Below, piece by piece: positions 12,035 through 20,740 of a stretch of 35,966 nt of DNA. Source of the DNA: a virus; the IMG/VR virus record IMGVR_UViG_3300031629_000027, positions 1 through 35,966 of that record; one strand, written 5' to 3'. The notes beneath the pieces were generated by a model. That model made no database searches and was not told where the DNA came from. It saw only the letters and a list, made by a program, of their open reading frames with translations. Within the stretch, counting starts at the first letter, position 1. Each line of letters begins with the position of its first letter. A program made the position numbers and the translations under genes.

Positions 12035-13261
12035 ATGGAACTCGCACTACTAAGAACGCTCATGGATAAAGACTTTCATGACGATCACAAGGGCATACGC
12101 TGCCCAAACAATATCTTTAGTAAGGATGGTCGTAAGGTCAAGGCTACTATTGATACCGCTATCACCACATATGGTAGGTCGGTTACGCCTATAGAGGTGG
12201 AGGCATTGTTCTTCTCCAAGAACCCTACACTAACCACAGCACAGAAGGATTCTTTTCAAACTATCTTTGATCAGGTGGACAATGAAGTTGTAATGGGGGT
12301 GGACATAGCCAGTGATGTACTGTCAGATATGTTCCGACAACAGGTAGGAGAAGAGGTAGCTAACCTTGGCTTTGAATACGTCAATGGTGAACATGCATCC
12401 CTTGAACCTCTACGTGCTATCCTTGAGAACTACAATGAAGACTTCACACCTAACCTATCCGTTGAGTGGGCTGACATTGATATGGATGCGCTGCTTAAGA
12501 AGTGTGACCTTGAGGCTCAGTGGACATTCAACCTACCTACATTGGCACGTAGGGTGGAGGGAATCAATGGTGGTCACCTTATTATGATAGGTGCTAGACC
12601 TGAGACAGGTAAGACTTCAAGCCATGCGTCATTCATTGCTGGCCCTAAAGGTTTTGCAGAGCAGGGCGCACAGTGCTTAGTCTTATGTAATGAAGAGGCA
12701 GTACATAGGGTAGCAGCACGTTACCTCAATGCATCCACAGGTATGACACTAAATCAGATACGTGACAATCCTTCGGCAGCTACAGCTAAGTACCAGCGTA
12801 TCAAGGATAATGTTAAGTTCATTGATGCCACAGGTAAGGACATGACATGGGTAGAGTCTGTCGTTAAATCTTATACACCTGATGTTGTTATACTAGACAT
12901 GGGTGATAAGTTTGCTAGGCTTAATGGTGCTGCCCGTGAGGACATGATGCTCAAGTCAAACGCTATCTATGCCAGAGACATTGCCAAGCAGTATGGGTGT
13001 GCCGTGTTCTATATGTCACAGCTAAGTGCAGAGGCAGAGGGTAAGGTTAATCTTAATCAATCTATGATGGAAGGTTCAAAGACAGGCAAGGCATCTGAGG
13101 CTGACCTCATGTTATTGATTGCTAAGAATCCTCTACTTGGGGAAGATGATACCTCGGAAGATCCCATGCGCCACATCAACATAACCAAGAACAAACTAAC
13201 AGGATGGCATGGCAAGGTGACTTGCATGTTAGACGGGAGGATTGCAAGGTATGGTGTTTGA
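12035..13261 (+). CDS. DnaB-type replicative helicase
   Basis: 408 residues. A Walker A motif GARPETGKTS (186-195) is followed by a glutamate pair in LCNEE (220-221), and Walker B VVILDMGD with D288. These define the RecA-like fold of DnaB / T7 gp4 helicases, which unwind DNA 5' to 3' as hexamers. The primase half is a separate gene at 8500. The N-terminal 180 residues are not clearly related to known domains and may be the primase- or loader-contact part. AAGGAA lies ahead of the ATG. The end overlaps the endonuclease VII gene. Assignment is firm at the family level. Confidence 0.88.
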   Translation: MELALLRTLMDKDFHDDHKGIRCPNNIFSKDGRKVKATIDTAITTYGRSVTPIEVEALFFSKNPTLTTAQKDSFQTIFDQVDNEVVMGVDIASDVLSDMFRQQVGEEVANLGFEYVNGEHASLEPLRAILENYNEDFTPNLSVEWADIDMDALLKKCDLEAQWTFNLPTLARRVEGINGGHLIMIGARPETGKTSSHASFIAGPKGFAEQGAQCLVLCNEEAVHRVAARYLNASTGMTLNQIRDNPSAATAKYQRIKDNVKFIDATGKDMTWVESVVKSYTPDVVILDMGDKFARLNGAAREDMMLKSNAIYARDIAKQYGCAVFYMSQLSAEAEGKVNLNQSMMEGSKTGKASEADLMLLIAKNPLLGEDDTSEDPMRHINITKNKLTGWHGKVTCMLDGRIARYGV

Positions 13262-13685
13262 TCAAATAGAATTATTTATTGAGGACATAGAACTATACGC
13301 TGCACACCCTGCATGTGAGGACACAAAGGTATGCTCCAAGTGTAATCATACTCTACCTGTGACAGACTTCAGCCCAGTAGGTAAGGGAGGTTATGTACGG
13401 CATGAGTGTAGAGCCTGTAGTAATGAGTTAACTAGAGTGCGTAAAGGGCTTAAGGAATTACATGGTCAGCCACCTGAGGGGTACGAATGCCCAGTGTGCT
13501 TATGTGATGAAGAGAGGGCTGCTACTGGTGGGCCTAGTAACTCCGCTTGGGTTCTTGACCATGACCATGAGACAGATGATTTCAGGGGCTGGCTATGCCA
13601 TAGGTGCAACAGAGCATTAGGTTGTTTCCATGATGACGTTGCACGAATGAAGAGAGCAATTAAATATTTAAGGGGTAAGCTATGA
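13251..13685 (+). CDS. Recombination endonuclease VII (HNH/His-Me type)
   Basis: 144 residues. The core has C80/C83 (YECPVCLC), DHDH at 103-106 (WVLDHDHETDDFRGWLC) and C116/C119 (LCHRCNRALG), the pattern of T4 gp49-type endonuclease VII: four zinc cysteines around a beta-beta-alpha metal nuclease centre. An extra zinc-ribbon-like part (C28, C31, C53, C56) precedes it. It may resolve branched DNA during replication or packaging. The ATG at 13251 lies inside the helicase end with GGGAGG ten bases ahead. T7-type endonuclease I (18119) is also present, so two different junction or branch nucleases coexist. Confidence 0.82.
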   Translation: MVFDQIELFIEDIELYAAHPACEDTKVCSKCNHTLPVTDFSPVGKGGYVRHECRACSNELTRVRKGLKELHGQPPEGYECPVCLCDEERAATGGPSNSAWVLDHDHETDDFRGWLCHRCNRALGCFHDDVARMKRAIKYLRGKL

Positions 13686-15739
13686 TTACTGTATTGGATG
13701 TAGAGAACACCACCTGTAAGAGAGATGGCAAGCAGCACTTTGACCCCTTTGAGTCAGAGAACGAGTTGGTTATGATAGGTATGCTATCTGAGAGTATGCG
13801 TTATTACTCGGATGAAACTGTAGTTACCTTCACTCATTCGGATGAACCACCCACTTGTAATGGCAATATAATAACGCAGAACATATTAGATGCCACCACC
13901 CTACTGGTCTGTCACAATGCAGTGCATGACCTTACGTGGATATGGGAATGTGGATTCAGGTATGACGGAAAGATATACGACACTATGTTAGGTGAGTACA
14001 TACTTAACAAGGGTGTCAAGTCTCCTCTTAACTTAGGCTTTGTATCTGCACAGTATGAACTGGAAGAGCAGAAGCTTGATACTATGTCCGACTACTGGAA
14101 GTCTGGTACATCTACAAAGGACATTCCCTTTGATGAACTGGACGAGTACCTACGCTACGACTTGCGCTCTACTCTTGGTGTCTACAAGAAACAGATGGCA
14201 AGGTTTGCCAATGACGAGAACAGTAGTATGCAGTCTGTACTAGATCTTACTATGGATACTTGCTATGAACTGGCACTGATCTATAAGCGAGGCATCAAGG
14301 TAGACATGGTAGAGTTGAACAAAGTAAAGACTGAGTTTGAAGAAGAGAGGGCTGAACTATCAGAGGAACTAAATGAGTTCGTAGCTGAGCTGATGGGTGA
14401 TGCACCACTAAACATTAACTCACCAGAGCAGCTATCCGCATTGGTGTTCTCCCGTAAGCCTGTAGATAAGAAGTTGTGGGCCTTGAGTGTTAACGTATTC
14501 ATGTCTGACTCTGCATTCAAGGATGCTATGAAGTCTCAGTGTGGCCCTGTCTATAAGACTAAGGCTAGCAAGTGTGTCATATGCAATGGCACTGGCATGG
14601 TTCAGCATCTTACTAAGAAGGGTACACCCCGTAAGAACAAGAACATCTGCAAGGCTTGTGATCGTAAGGGGTATATACTAAAGAACACTAAAGAACTGGC
14701 TGGCCTTAAGTTCACACCACCCAAGGCTACATGGGCTAGTGCTAGTGGCTTCAGTACAGGTAAGGGAATCCTTGAGACACTTGAGGCTACAGCTAGAGGC
14801 AAGGGCATGGAGCGTGAGGGTAACTTCTTAAAGAAGCTGCGTAGACTTAACGCTATTGAATCATACCTATCCTCCTTTGTAGGTGGCATAGAGAAGTACA
14901 CCAAGGCAGATGGTATGCTGCATGTACAGCTAACTCAGCACATTACATCTACAGCTAGGCTGTCAGGTCGTAACCCTAACATGCAGAACATGCCAAGGGG
15001 TGGTACTTTCCCTGTTAAGCGTGTGTTCATATCACGATGGAAGGGTGGCAAGATAATGGAGGCTGACTTTGGGCAGCTAGAGTTTCGTGTAGCTGCGTAC
15101 CTATCTCAGGATAAGGTAGCTATCAAGGAAGTCATTGAAGGATTTGATGTACACCAATACACGGCAGACATTATAACTAATGCAGGACAGGCAACAGGCA
15201 GACAGAATGCTAAGATGCATACCTTTGCCCCGTTGTATGGAGCATCAGGCTATGGGCGTACACCAGCAGAGGCAGAGTATTATACTCACTTCATGCATAA
15301 GTATCAGGGTATATGTGATTGGCATAAGCGTTTAGCAACAGAGGCTTTGTCAGAGAGGAAGATTACAACACCTTCAGGTAGGCAGTTTGCTTTTCCTGAT
15401 GTGTCAAGAAGGCGTGATGGTACAGTAACTAACTTTACCATGATAAAAAACTATCCAGTTCAGTCATTTGCTACGGCAGATATAGTGCCAGTTGCACTGC
15501 TGATGATGGAGGAAACGATGAAAGAGAGAGGTCTAATATCTTGCATAGTTAATACAGTTCATGATAGTATGGTGATAGATGTACACCCTGACGAGCAGAC
15601 AGAAATGTTGGCAGTAGTAACTGAAGTAGAGAGTAAGTTAGTAAGCACAGTAAATAAGCTGTGGGATATTGATTTCAACTTACCTCTATCACTAGAAGCT
15701 AAGATGGGTAACAACTGGTTAGATCAAGTAGATTGCTAA
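13682..15739 (+). CDS. polA: Family A DNA polymerase
   Basis: 685 residues. An N-terminal 3'-5' exonuclease starts with DVE (5-7) and continues with HNAVHDLTW and YLRYDLRST. The polymerase domain has motif A DFGQLEFR (from D462), motif B R507..K511..F515 (RQNAKMHTFAPLYG) and motif C VHDSM (H627, D628). F515 corresponds to E. coli Phe762, a position linked in marine phages to replication fidelity and lifestyle. An unusual insert with a zinc-ribbon of DnaJ type (C298, C301, C323, C326) lies between exonuclease and palm. Nearby genes supply primase, helicase, SSB and nucleases. The start overlaps the previous stop. It is the replicative polymerase. Confidence 0.93.
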   Translation: MITVLDVENTTCKRDGKQHFDPFESENELVMIGMLSESMRYYSDETVVTFTHSDEPPTCNGNIITQNILDATTLLVCHNAVHDLTWIWECGFRYDGKIYDTMLGEYILNKGVKSPLNLGFVSAQYELEEQKLDTMSDYWKSGTSTKDIPFDELDEYLRYDLRSTLGVYKKQMARFANDENSSMQSVLDLTMDTCYELALIYKRGIKVDMVELNKVKTEFEEERAELSEELNEFVAELMGDAPLNINSPEQLSALVFSRKPVDKKLWALSVNVFMSDSAFKDAMKSQCGPVYKTKASKCVICNGTGMVQHLTKKGTPRKNKNICKACDRKGYILKNTKELAGLKFTPPKATWASASGFSTGKGILETLEATARGKGMEREGNFLKKLRRLNAIESYLSSFVGGIEKYTKADGMLHVQLTQHITSTARLSGRNPNMQNMPRGGTFPVKRVFISRWKGGKIMEADFGQLEFRVAAYLSQDKVAIKEVIEGFDVHQYTADIITNAGQATGRQNAKMHTFAPLYGASGYGRTPAEAEYYTHFMHKYQGICDWHKRLATEALSERKITTPSGRQFAFPDVSRRRDGTVTNFTMIKNYPVQSFATADIVPVALLMMEETMKERGLISCIVNTVHDSMVIDVHPDEQTEMLAVVTEVESKLVSTVNKLWDIDFNLPLSLEAKMGNNWLDQVDC

Positions 15740-15758
15740 TAGCAAAGAGGAATATAGT

Positions 15759-16628
15759 ATGAGTGAAGTAGCTTTAAATCAAGTAAGTCAAGAAGAGTTA
15801 ATGCGCCTAACAGGTATGTCTAACATGTCAAAGGGGGGTGGTTCTAAGAACAAGCTGCCCCGTCTACGTATGTGGCATACCCCGTTGATGGGTGTCGTTG
15901 ATATTGATGGCAAGAAGAAAAAGATGGAGGTAGTAGAGGCAGGTCAGTATCGTTTGGAAATGCCAGACGGATCATTTGCGTATGCACCAGAGGCTAACCT
16001 AGCCCTCTTCGTTAAGAGTCTTATGTACAAGCGTTACATATCTGACCCTGCTAACAGCCGCTATGTTAAGACTTTAATGAATGATGATCTTAACGCAGAC
16101 TTAAAGGACACTGATGGTGGCTTCAACTGCGGCAAGCCTAATGGTTTCATTGAGGATTGGAACTCAGTACCACAGGAAACTAAGGATCTTATCAAGTCCG
16201 TTAAGCGTGTACGTGTATTGTTTGGCGAGATTGATATGGTCGGGGCAGTCAATGAGAAGGGTGACCCTATTGATGTACCTACTACACCATTTATCTGGGA
16301 GGTAGATAATCGTGAGGCATTCAAGACCTTTGAGGAAATGTTTAAACGACTATTTGATAAAGGCCGTTCGTTTGTTCAGCATAGTATTAATGTGAAGGGA
16401 CTAGAACGCAAGATGAATAATGGTCAGTCCTACTTTGTACCTGAGGTAGACGTTGATTGGGCATCCGACTTACCTATTACAGAGCATCTTATGCAGATGT
16501 TCCGTGACAGTAATGAATGGATAACCCAGTACAATGACTACATCAACTCAGAGTTCACTGCCAAAGCGGTAGAGACTTTGAACAGTGCAGATGAAAGTCT
16601 AGTTAATGAGTTTATAGATGTGGAGTAA
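15759..16628 (+). CDS. Probable ssDNA-binding protein
   Basis: 289 residues. No sequence motif proves its role, but position between the polymerase and a RecB/Cas4-like nuclease, the size, aromatic residues spread through the centre and the acidic tail (NSADESLVNEFIDVE) match the single-stranded DNA-binding proteins of similar marine podoviruses. An acidic tail is the usual partner-contact element of SSBs. The N-terminus (SNMSKGGGSKNKLPRLRMW) is Gly/Lys-rich and flexible. AGAGGAA lies ahead of the ATG. Alternative: another replication accessory protein of unknown kind. Confidence 0.6.
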   Translation: MSEVALNQVSQEELMRLTGMSNMSKGGGSKNKLPRLRMWHTPLMGVVDIDGKKKKMEVVEAGQYRLEMPDGSFAYAPEANLALFVKSLMYKRYISDPANSRYVKTLMNDDLNADLKDTDGGFNCGKPNGFIEDWNSVPQETKDLIKSVKRVRVLFGEIDMVGAVNEKGDPIDVPTTPFIWEVDNREAFKTFEEMFKRLFDKGRSFVQHSINVKGLERKMNNGQSYFVPEVDVDWASDLPITEHLMQMFRDSNEWITQYNDYINSEFTAKAVETLNSADESLVNEFIDVE

Positions 16629-16630
16629 GC

Positions 16631-17485
16631 ATGAACATACACGAATTAATGGTACAAAAATATCTTAATAGTGTAGTGGCAGGAGAGGGTGGCATGAGCC
16701 GCCCTGTTCTTGACTTCATGGTTAACGATGTTAAATTAGCGTTAGAAAAGCAACTCGTAGACAAGCGTAACCCAGACTTTAGGTTGCGTATGTCAAACAT
16801 AGGTCGTTCTTATTGCCAGCTTTGGTTTGATAAGAACCAGCCAACAGATGCTTTACCTTTTCCAAACAGCTTCTTGATTAACATGATCCTCGGTGATCTT
16901 GTTGAAGCGATCATGAAAGGTATCCTCACTGAGGCTGGTGTAATATGGCAGGATGGTGAACACTTAAAGCTTAACTTAGGTAAGCATGTTATCAATGGTA
17001 CGCCTGACCTTATCATTGATGGTGCTGTATGGGATATTAAATCCTGTAGTCCGTGGGCTTATGCAAACAAGTGGATAGACTTTGCTACTGTTAAGGATCA
17101 TGACTCCTTTGGTTATGTAGGACAGCTAGTAGGGTACAGTAAGGCGTTAGACTTAGACGCAGGTGGTTGGATAGTTATCAACAAAGCAAATGGTCAGTTC
17201 AAGTTTATAACTGCTGACGGCATTGATATGCAAGCGGAGTTAGATATACTAGAGGCTAAGGCTAATCGTATAGTAGATGATGCAGACTTTGAAAGATGTT
17301 ATGAACCTATCAAAGAAACATTCCGTAAGGTAGAGACAGGTAACCTAAAGCTAGGTATTGAGTGCGGCTTCTGCCAGCACAAGTACAAGTGTTGGGAGAC
17401 TTTAGTAGAACGCCCATCCATACCATCTAAGGCTAAGGTTCCTGCAATGGTTAACTACATTCACATAGTAGAGGAAGCAGCATGA
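16631..17485 (+). CDS. PD-(D/E)XK exonuclease (Cas4/RecB-like)
   Basis: 284 residues. The catalytic pattern is GTPDLII (D126), then DIK (D135, K137), followed by a QLVGY motif typical of RecB-family nucleases. A cysteine cluster at the end (ECGFCQHKYKCW), together with the early YCQLWF, looks like the Fe-S site of Cas4 and AddB. It probably digests DNA ends during recombination, host DNA breakdown or end processing, the role of T7 gp6-type exonuclease. It begins two bases after the SSB stop and ends in an ATGA overlap. Confidence 0.8.
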   Translation: MNIHELMVQKYLNSVVAGEGGMSRPVLDFMVNDVKLALEKQLVDKRNPDFRLRMSNIGRSYCQLWFDKNQPTDALPFPNSFLINMILGDLVEAIMKGILTEAGVIWQDGEHLKLNLGKHVINGTPDLIIDGAVWDIKSCSPWAYANKWIDFATVKDHDSFGYVGQLVGYSKALDLDAGGWIVINKANGQFKFITADGIDMQAELDILEAKANRIVDDADFERCYEPIKETFRKVETGNLKLGIECGFCQHKYKCWETLVERPSIPSKAKVPAMVNYIHIVEEAA

Positions 17486-17856
17486 TTGACATGACGGAGA
17501 ATGACTTCGGTGTATTAGTACGTCCTACAGAAGGTACGGAGGATGATGAATCCTACGGCACTATGGAAGTTTCTGTGTTCAGTAACCTCATGCCTAATAT
17601 ATCGGATGATACCCACGCTAGATACATGTTCTTAGCATATAAGATGGCTGCGTTACTCTCATTCTGTAATGATAACCCTGACTTTGATGATATGCTAGAA
17701 GAATACACTCACAACTTAATAGAGGAAGAGGGCTTGGGTACTTCAGTATTAGAAGAGGAAGAGAAACCTTTTACTGATGCTAGAGCTAAAGTAACCAGCA
17801 CGATTGGTAATGTTATAACACTTAACTTTAACACTAAATGTGAGGGGGAAGGGTAA
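17482..17856 (+). CDS. Acidic hypothetical protein
   Basis: 124 residues, strongly acidic (EDDESYGTMEV; EEYTHNLIEEEGLGTSVLEE). No family recognised. The start overlaps the nuclease stop (ATGA), with AGGAAG ahead; another in-frame ATG is three codons on. The middle (ARYMFLAYKMAALLSFCND) is a hydrophobic helix, not long enough to be sure of membrane insertion. An acidic partner beside a nuclease could be an inhibitor or cofactor; that is a guess. Confidence 0.6.
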   Translation: MIDMTENDFGVLVRPTEGTEDDESYGTMEVSVFSNLMPNISDDTHARYMFLAYKMAALLSFCNDNPDFDDMLEEYTHNLIEEEGLGTSVLEEEEKPFTDARAKVTSTIGNVITLNFNTKCEGEG

Positions 17857-18122
17857 TGAATGTAGTACCAGAGTTAGCGGCTAACCTTGATGATGCACTA
17901 GAGGATTTAGTTAATCATCCCAACCACTATAAGTCGGAGGGGGTTAGTGGAGTAGAATGCATTGACGCTATACATTCAGCATTAAGTGCAGAAGAGTTTC
18001 AAGGTTTCTGCAAAGGCAACATAATCAAGTACACATGGAGGGCTAACAAGAAGCAGGATGCACGTACTAACCTAGAGAAGTGCCGTTGGTATATCAATAA
18101 GCTACTGGATAACCTAGTATGA
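17856..18122 (+). CDS. DUF3310 protein
   Basis: 88 residues. The sequence VNHPNHYKSEGVSGVECIDA, then FQGFCKGNIIKYTWRANKK and LEKCRWYINKLL matches the DUF3310 family found in many phages, often labelled nucleotide kinase-like. The family function is not settled, but it travels with nucleotide and replication genes, as here between a nuclease and endonuclease I. TAATG links it to the gene before; the ATGA at 18119 links it to the next. Confidence 0.82.
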   Translation: MNVVPELAANLDDALEDLVNHPNHYKSEGVSGVECIDAIHSALSAEEFQGFCKGNIIKYTWRANKKQDARTNLEKCRWYINKLLDNLV

Positions 18123-18664
18123 GATACCCTATTAAGAAGGAGAAGAAACCTAAGCACCGCAAGGTAACGCCTAGCATACTAGGTAAAACCTGTGGACTAA
18201 AGTGTAAGGTCATACCACCAGAACCTTACCAATCATGGAGTGATTACCTTGCCATGAATCGTGACCAGCCTAAGCCTTACCGATCATGGTTAGAGTTTAG
18301 GTTGTTTGCTGATGGCCCTATGAAGGATATAGCTTACGAACCCATCAAGGTGGACTATGAGGTCGTAGAGAATAGGAAGTACACACCCGATGGGGTGATG
18401 GGTAACGTATGGTTTGAAGTCAAGGGGAGATTCAGAACACGACATGAAATGGACAAGTACATTCATGTGCGTAGATCAAACCCAATGGCTGTCATAGTAT
18501 TTGTACTGCACTCAGAGAACGTAGCACTTCCTGGCGCACAGAAGCGTAAGAATGGTACACGTAGATGCATGGAGGATTGGCTGCTAGAGAATGACTTTGC
18601 CTATACTTATGAGAGTAAGATGGAACACTTCATGAAGAACTTTAATGAGGTAAATAGTGCTTGA
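18119..18664 (+). CDS. T7-type endonuclease I (Holliday junction resolvase)
   Basis: 181 residues. The catalytic layout equals T7 gp3: E59 in SWLEFR, D91 in YTPDG, and E100/K102 in WFEVKG, with a helix of Arg/Lys residues after it (KYIHVRRSNPMAVIVFVLHS). The enzyme cuts branched DNA; in T7 it also helps degrade host DNA. A basic N-terminal arm of about 35 residues, longer than in T7, could add DNA binding. It is the last gene of the second replication sub-operon, and a promoter lies directly after it. Family assignment is firm. Confidence 0.88.
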   Translation: MRYPIKKEKKPKHRKVTPSILGKTCGLKCKVIPPEPYQSWSDYLAMNRDQPKPYRSWLEFRLFADGPMKDIAYEPIKVDYEVVENRKYTPDGVMGNVWFEVKGRFRTRHEMDKYIHVRRSNPMAVIVFVLHSENVALPGAQKRKNGTRRCMEDWLLENDFAYTYESKMEHFMKNFNEVNSA

Positions 18665-18688
18665 CTTTTATCCTAAAATCAGTATAAC
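18661..18688 (+). promoter_or_regulatory. Promoter for the micropeptide and RNR
   Basis: TTGACT, a 16-base spacer and TATAAC, beginning inside the endonuclease I stop codon. It would start a separate mRNA for the 20-residue peptide and the RNR. Confidence 0.55.
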
Positions 18689-18719
18689 TATATGACCCTA
18701 TAACTTGAAGGACACAAAA

Positions 18720-18782
18720 ATGCAGTACGCAGTAACAGTAACTCTCCTAGTAGTATTCGCACTAATGTACATAAAGAACTAA
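18720..18782 (+). CDS. 20-residue hydrophobic micropeptide
   Basis: A 20-codon frame, MQYAVTVTLLVVFALMYIKN, that is almost a pure membrane helix ending in positive residues. GAAGGA stands seven bases ahead of the ATG. It sits between a good promoter and the RNR gene, with only nine bases to the next start. It could be a membrane-acting micropeptide or a leader peptide that controls RNR translation. Too short for any family match; reality is supported by ribosome site and composition. Confidence 0.5.
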   Translation: MQYAVTVTLLVVFALMYIKN

Positions 18783-18791
18783 AGGCACACT

Positions 18792-20642
18792 ATGGAAACA
18801 TCAAATCAAATACTGAGTGACATAACAGTATTCTCTAAGTACGCTAAGTACGTACCAGCCCTACAGCGTAGGGAAACATGGGAAGAGTTAGTCACCCGTA
18901 ACAAAGAAATGCACATGCGTAAGTATCCTCACATGGTTGAAGACATTGAAGATGCATACAAGTTTGTGTATGAGAAGAAAGCCTTACCATCTATGCGCTC
19001 ACTACAGTTTGGTGGCGCACCTATAGAGTTAGCACCTAACCGAATCTTTAACTGTGCTTACCTACCAGTGTCAGAGGTTGAAGCCTTTAGCGAGACTATG
19101 TTCTTACTACTAGGTGGCACAGGTGTAGGCTATTCAGTACAGCGTCACCACGTTACTCAGCTACCTGAAGTGCGTGGCCCTAAGAAGCGTAAGCGTAGGT
19201 TCCTAGTATCAGATAACATTGAAGGTTGGGCAGACGCAGTGAAGGTACTGATGGAGTCTTACTTCCACGGACAGATGCAGGTAGACTTTGACTATCGTGA
19301 CATACGCCCCAAGGGTGCTATGTTGATTACCTCTGGTGGTAAGGCACCTGGCCCTCAGCCATTGAAGGATTGTATTCATCAACTAACTAAGGTGCTAGAC
19401 AATGCACTAGGCCGTAACCTTAGTACATTAGAAGTGCATGACCTTATGTGTTACATTGCAGATGCAGTACTTGCAGGTGGCATACGTAGGGCAGCATTGA
19501 TCTCCCTGTTCAGCATGGATGATCTTGATATGATGTCCAGTAAGGCAGGTGAGTGGTACGTAGACAACCCTCAGCGTGGTCGTGCTAACAACAGTGCTGT
19601 TATCCTACGGCATCGTGCTACCAAGGATGATTTCCTTAAGTTGTGGGATCGTGTTGAGGCTAGCGGATCAGGTGAGCCTGGGGTCTACTTCAGTAATGAT
19701 AAAGATTGGGGGACAAATCCATGTTGTGAAATCGGGTTACGCCCATACCAGTTCTGCAATTTAGTTGAGCTAAACGTAAGTGACATAACCTCACAGGAGG
19801 ACTTGAATGAAAGATCTAAAGCGGCTGCTCTTATCGGTACGCTGCAAGCTGGATACACTGACTTCCATTATCTCAGGGATGTATGGAAAGAGGCCACGGA
19901 GCGTGATGCTCTTATTGGAGTCGGTCAAACTGGAATTGGCTCTGGCGTTATACTATCCTATGACCTCGCTGAAGCGGCTGAGATTGTTAAAGAAGAGAAT
20001 GAGCGTGTTGCTGGCCTTCTTAATATTAATGTCAGTGCTAGGTGTACTACTGTCAAGCCATCAGGCACCTCTAGTTGCGTACTTGGTACAAGTAGTGGCA
20101 TCCATGCTTGGCATAATGATTATTACATTCGTAGACAGAGACTAGGAAAGAATGAAGCACTCTATCAACACCTAGCCAAGCACCACCCTGAGTTAATAGA
20201 GGACGAGTACTTTAACCCATATCATCAGGCTGTAGTAGAGATACCCCAGAAGGCTCCTGAAGGCTCCATACTACGCACTGAGAATGCGTTAGATCTACTG
20301 GAACGTGTACGTCTATTCAACACAGATTGGGTTCAGGTAGGCCATAGAGAAGGGCAGAACTCACACAACGTAAGCTGCACTATCTCTGTCAAGGATGATG
20401 AATGGCCTGACGTAGGCGAGTGGATGTGGAAGAATCGTAACACCTTCAATGGTATTGCGGTACTACCATACAACGGAGGTACATATACGCAAGCTCCCTT
20501 TGAGGACATCACAGAAGAACGATTCAATATGTTAGAGAGTAGTCTTAATAGCATTGATCTGACTAAGGTGATAGAAGCGGAGGACGAGACTGACCTATCA
20601 GGTGAGGCAGCATGTGCAGGAGGTGCATGTGAAATCCCTTAG
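18792..20642 (+). CDS. nrdJ: Class II (B12-dependent) ribonucleotide reductase
   Basis: 616 residues. It reduces ribonucleotides to deoxyribonucleotides for phage DNA synthesis, using adenosylcobalamin instead of an iron radical subunit. The active site shows C88 (FNCAYLP), N309-P-C311-C-E313 (the NPCxE motif with the thiyl cysteine) and C322, with the same 11-residue spacing between the last two cysteines as the Lactobacillus leichmannii enzyme (C408/C419). The end has the swinging redox pair C608/C613 (CAGGACEIP). It is shorter than the 739-residue L. leichmannii enzyme. No separate B subunit gene is near, as expected for class II. From about 19800 to 20045 the codon use differs from the flanks (see findings). 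The terminator at 20692 follows. Confidence 0.92.
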   Translation: METSNQILSDITVFSKYAKYVPALQRRETWEELVTRNKEMHMRKYPHMVEDIEDAYKFVYEKKALPSMRSLQFGGAPIELAPNRIFNCAYLPVSEVEAFSETMFLLLGGTGVGYSVQRHHVTQLPEVRGPKKRKRRFLVSDNIEGWADAVKVLMESYFHGQMQVDFDYRDIRPKGAMLITSGGKAPGPQPLKDCIHQLTKVLDNALGRNLSTLEVHDLMCYIADAVLAGGIRRAALISLFSMDDLDMMSSKAGEWYVDNPQRGRANNSAVILRHRATKDDFLKLWDRVEASGSGEPGVYFSNDKDWGTNPCCEIGLRPYQFCNLVELNVSDITSQEDLNERSKAAALIGTLQAGYTDFHYLRDVWKEATERDALIGVGQTGIGSGVILSYDLAEAAEIVKEENERVAGLLNINVSARCTTVKPSGTSSCVLGTSSGIHAWHNDYYIRRQRLGKNEALYQHLAKHHPELIEDEYFNPYHQAVVEIPQKAPEGSILRTENALDLLERVRLFNTDWVQVGHREGQNSHNVSCTISVKDDEWPDVGEWMWKNRNTFNGIAVLPYNGGTYTQAPFEDITEERFNMLESSLNSIDLTKVIEAEDETDLSGEAACAGGACEIP

Positions 20643-20670
20643 TGGCATAGGTATTGCATTGTACTACTGT

Positions 20671-20690
20671 ACTGTCAAGGATTAGACAGT
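20671..20690 (+). other. Small hairpin before the terminator
   Basis: ACTGTC (20671-20676) pairs with GACAGT (20685-20690) over 8 bases. Directly precedes the main terminator and may stabilise the 3' end of the RNR mRNA. Confidence 0.4.
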
Positions 20691-20691
20691 A

Positions 20692-20727
20692 AAAAGCCCC
20701 ATTGCTGTCAAGAGCTTTGGGGCTTTT
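20692..20727. terminator. Bidirectional intrinsic terminator
   Basis: AAAAGCCCC and GGGGCTTTT flank an 18-base loop with an inner GCT/AGC pairing. T-runs exist on both strands, so it can end the rightward replication operon and the leftward virion operon, which converge here. Confidence 0.9.
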
Positions 20728-20740
20728 CTTTGGGTGGAGT

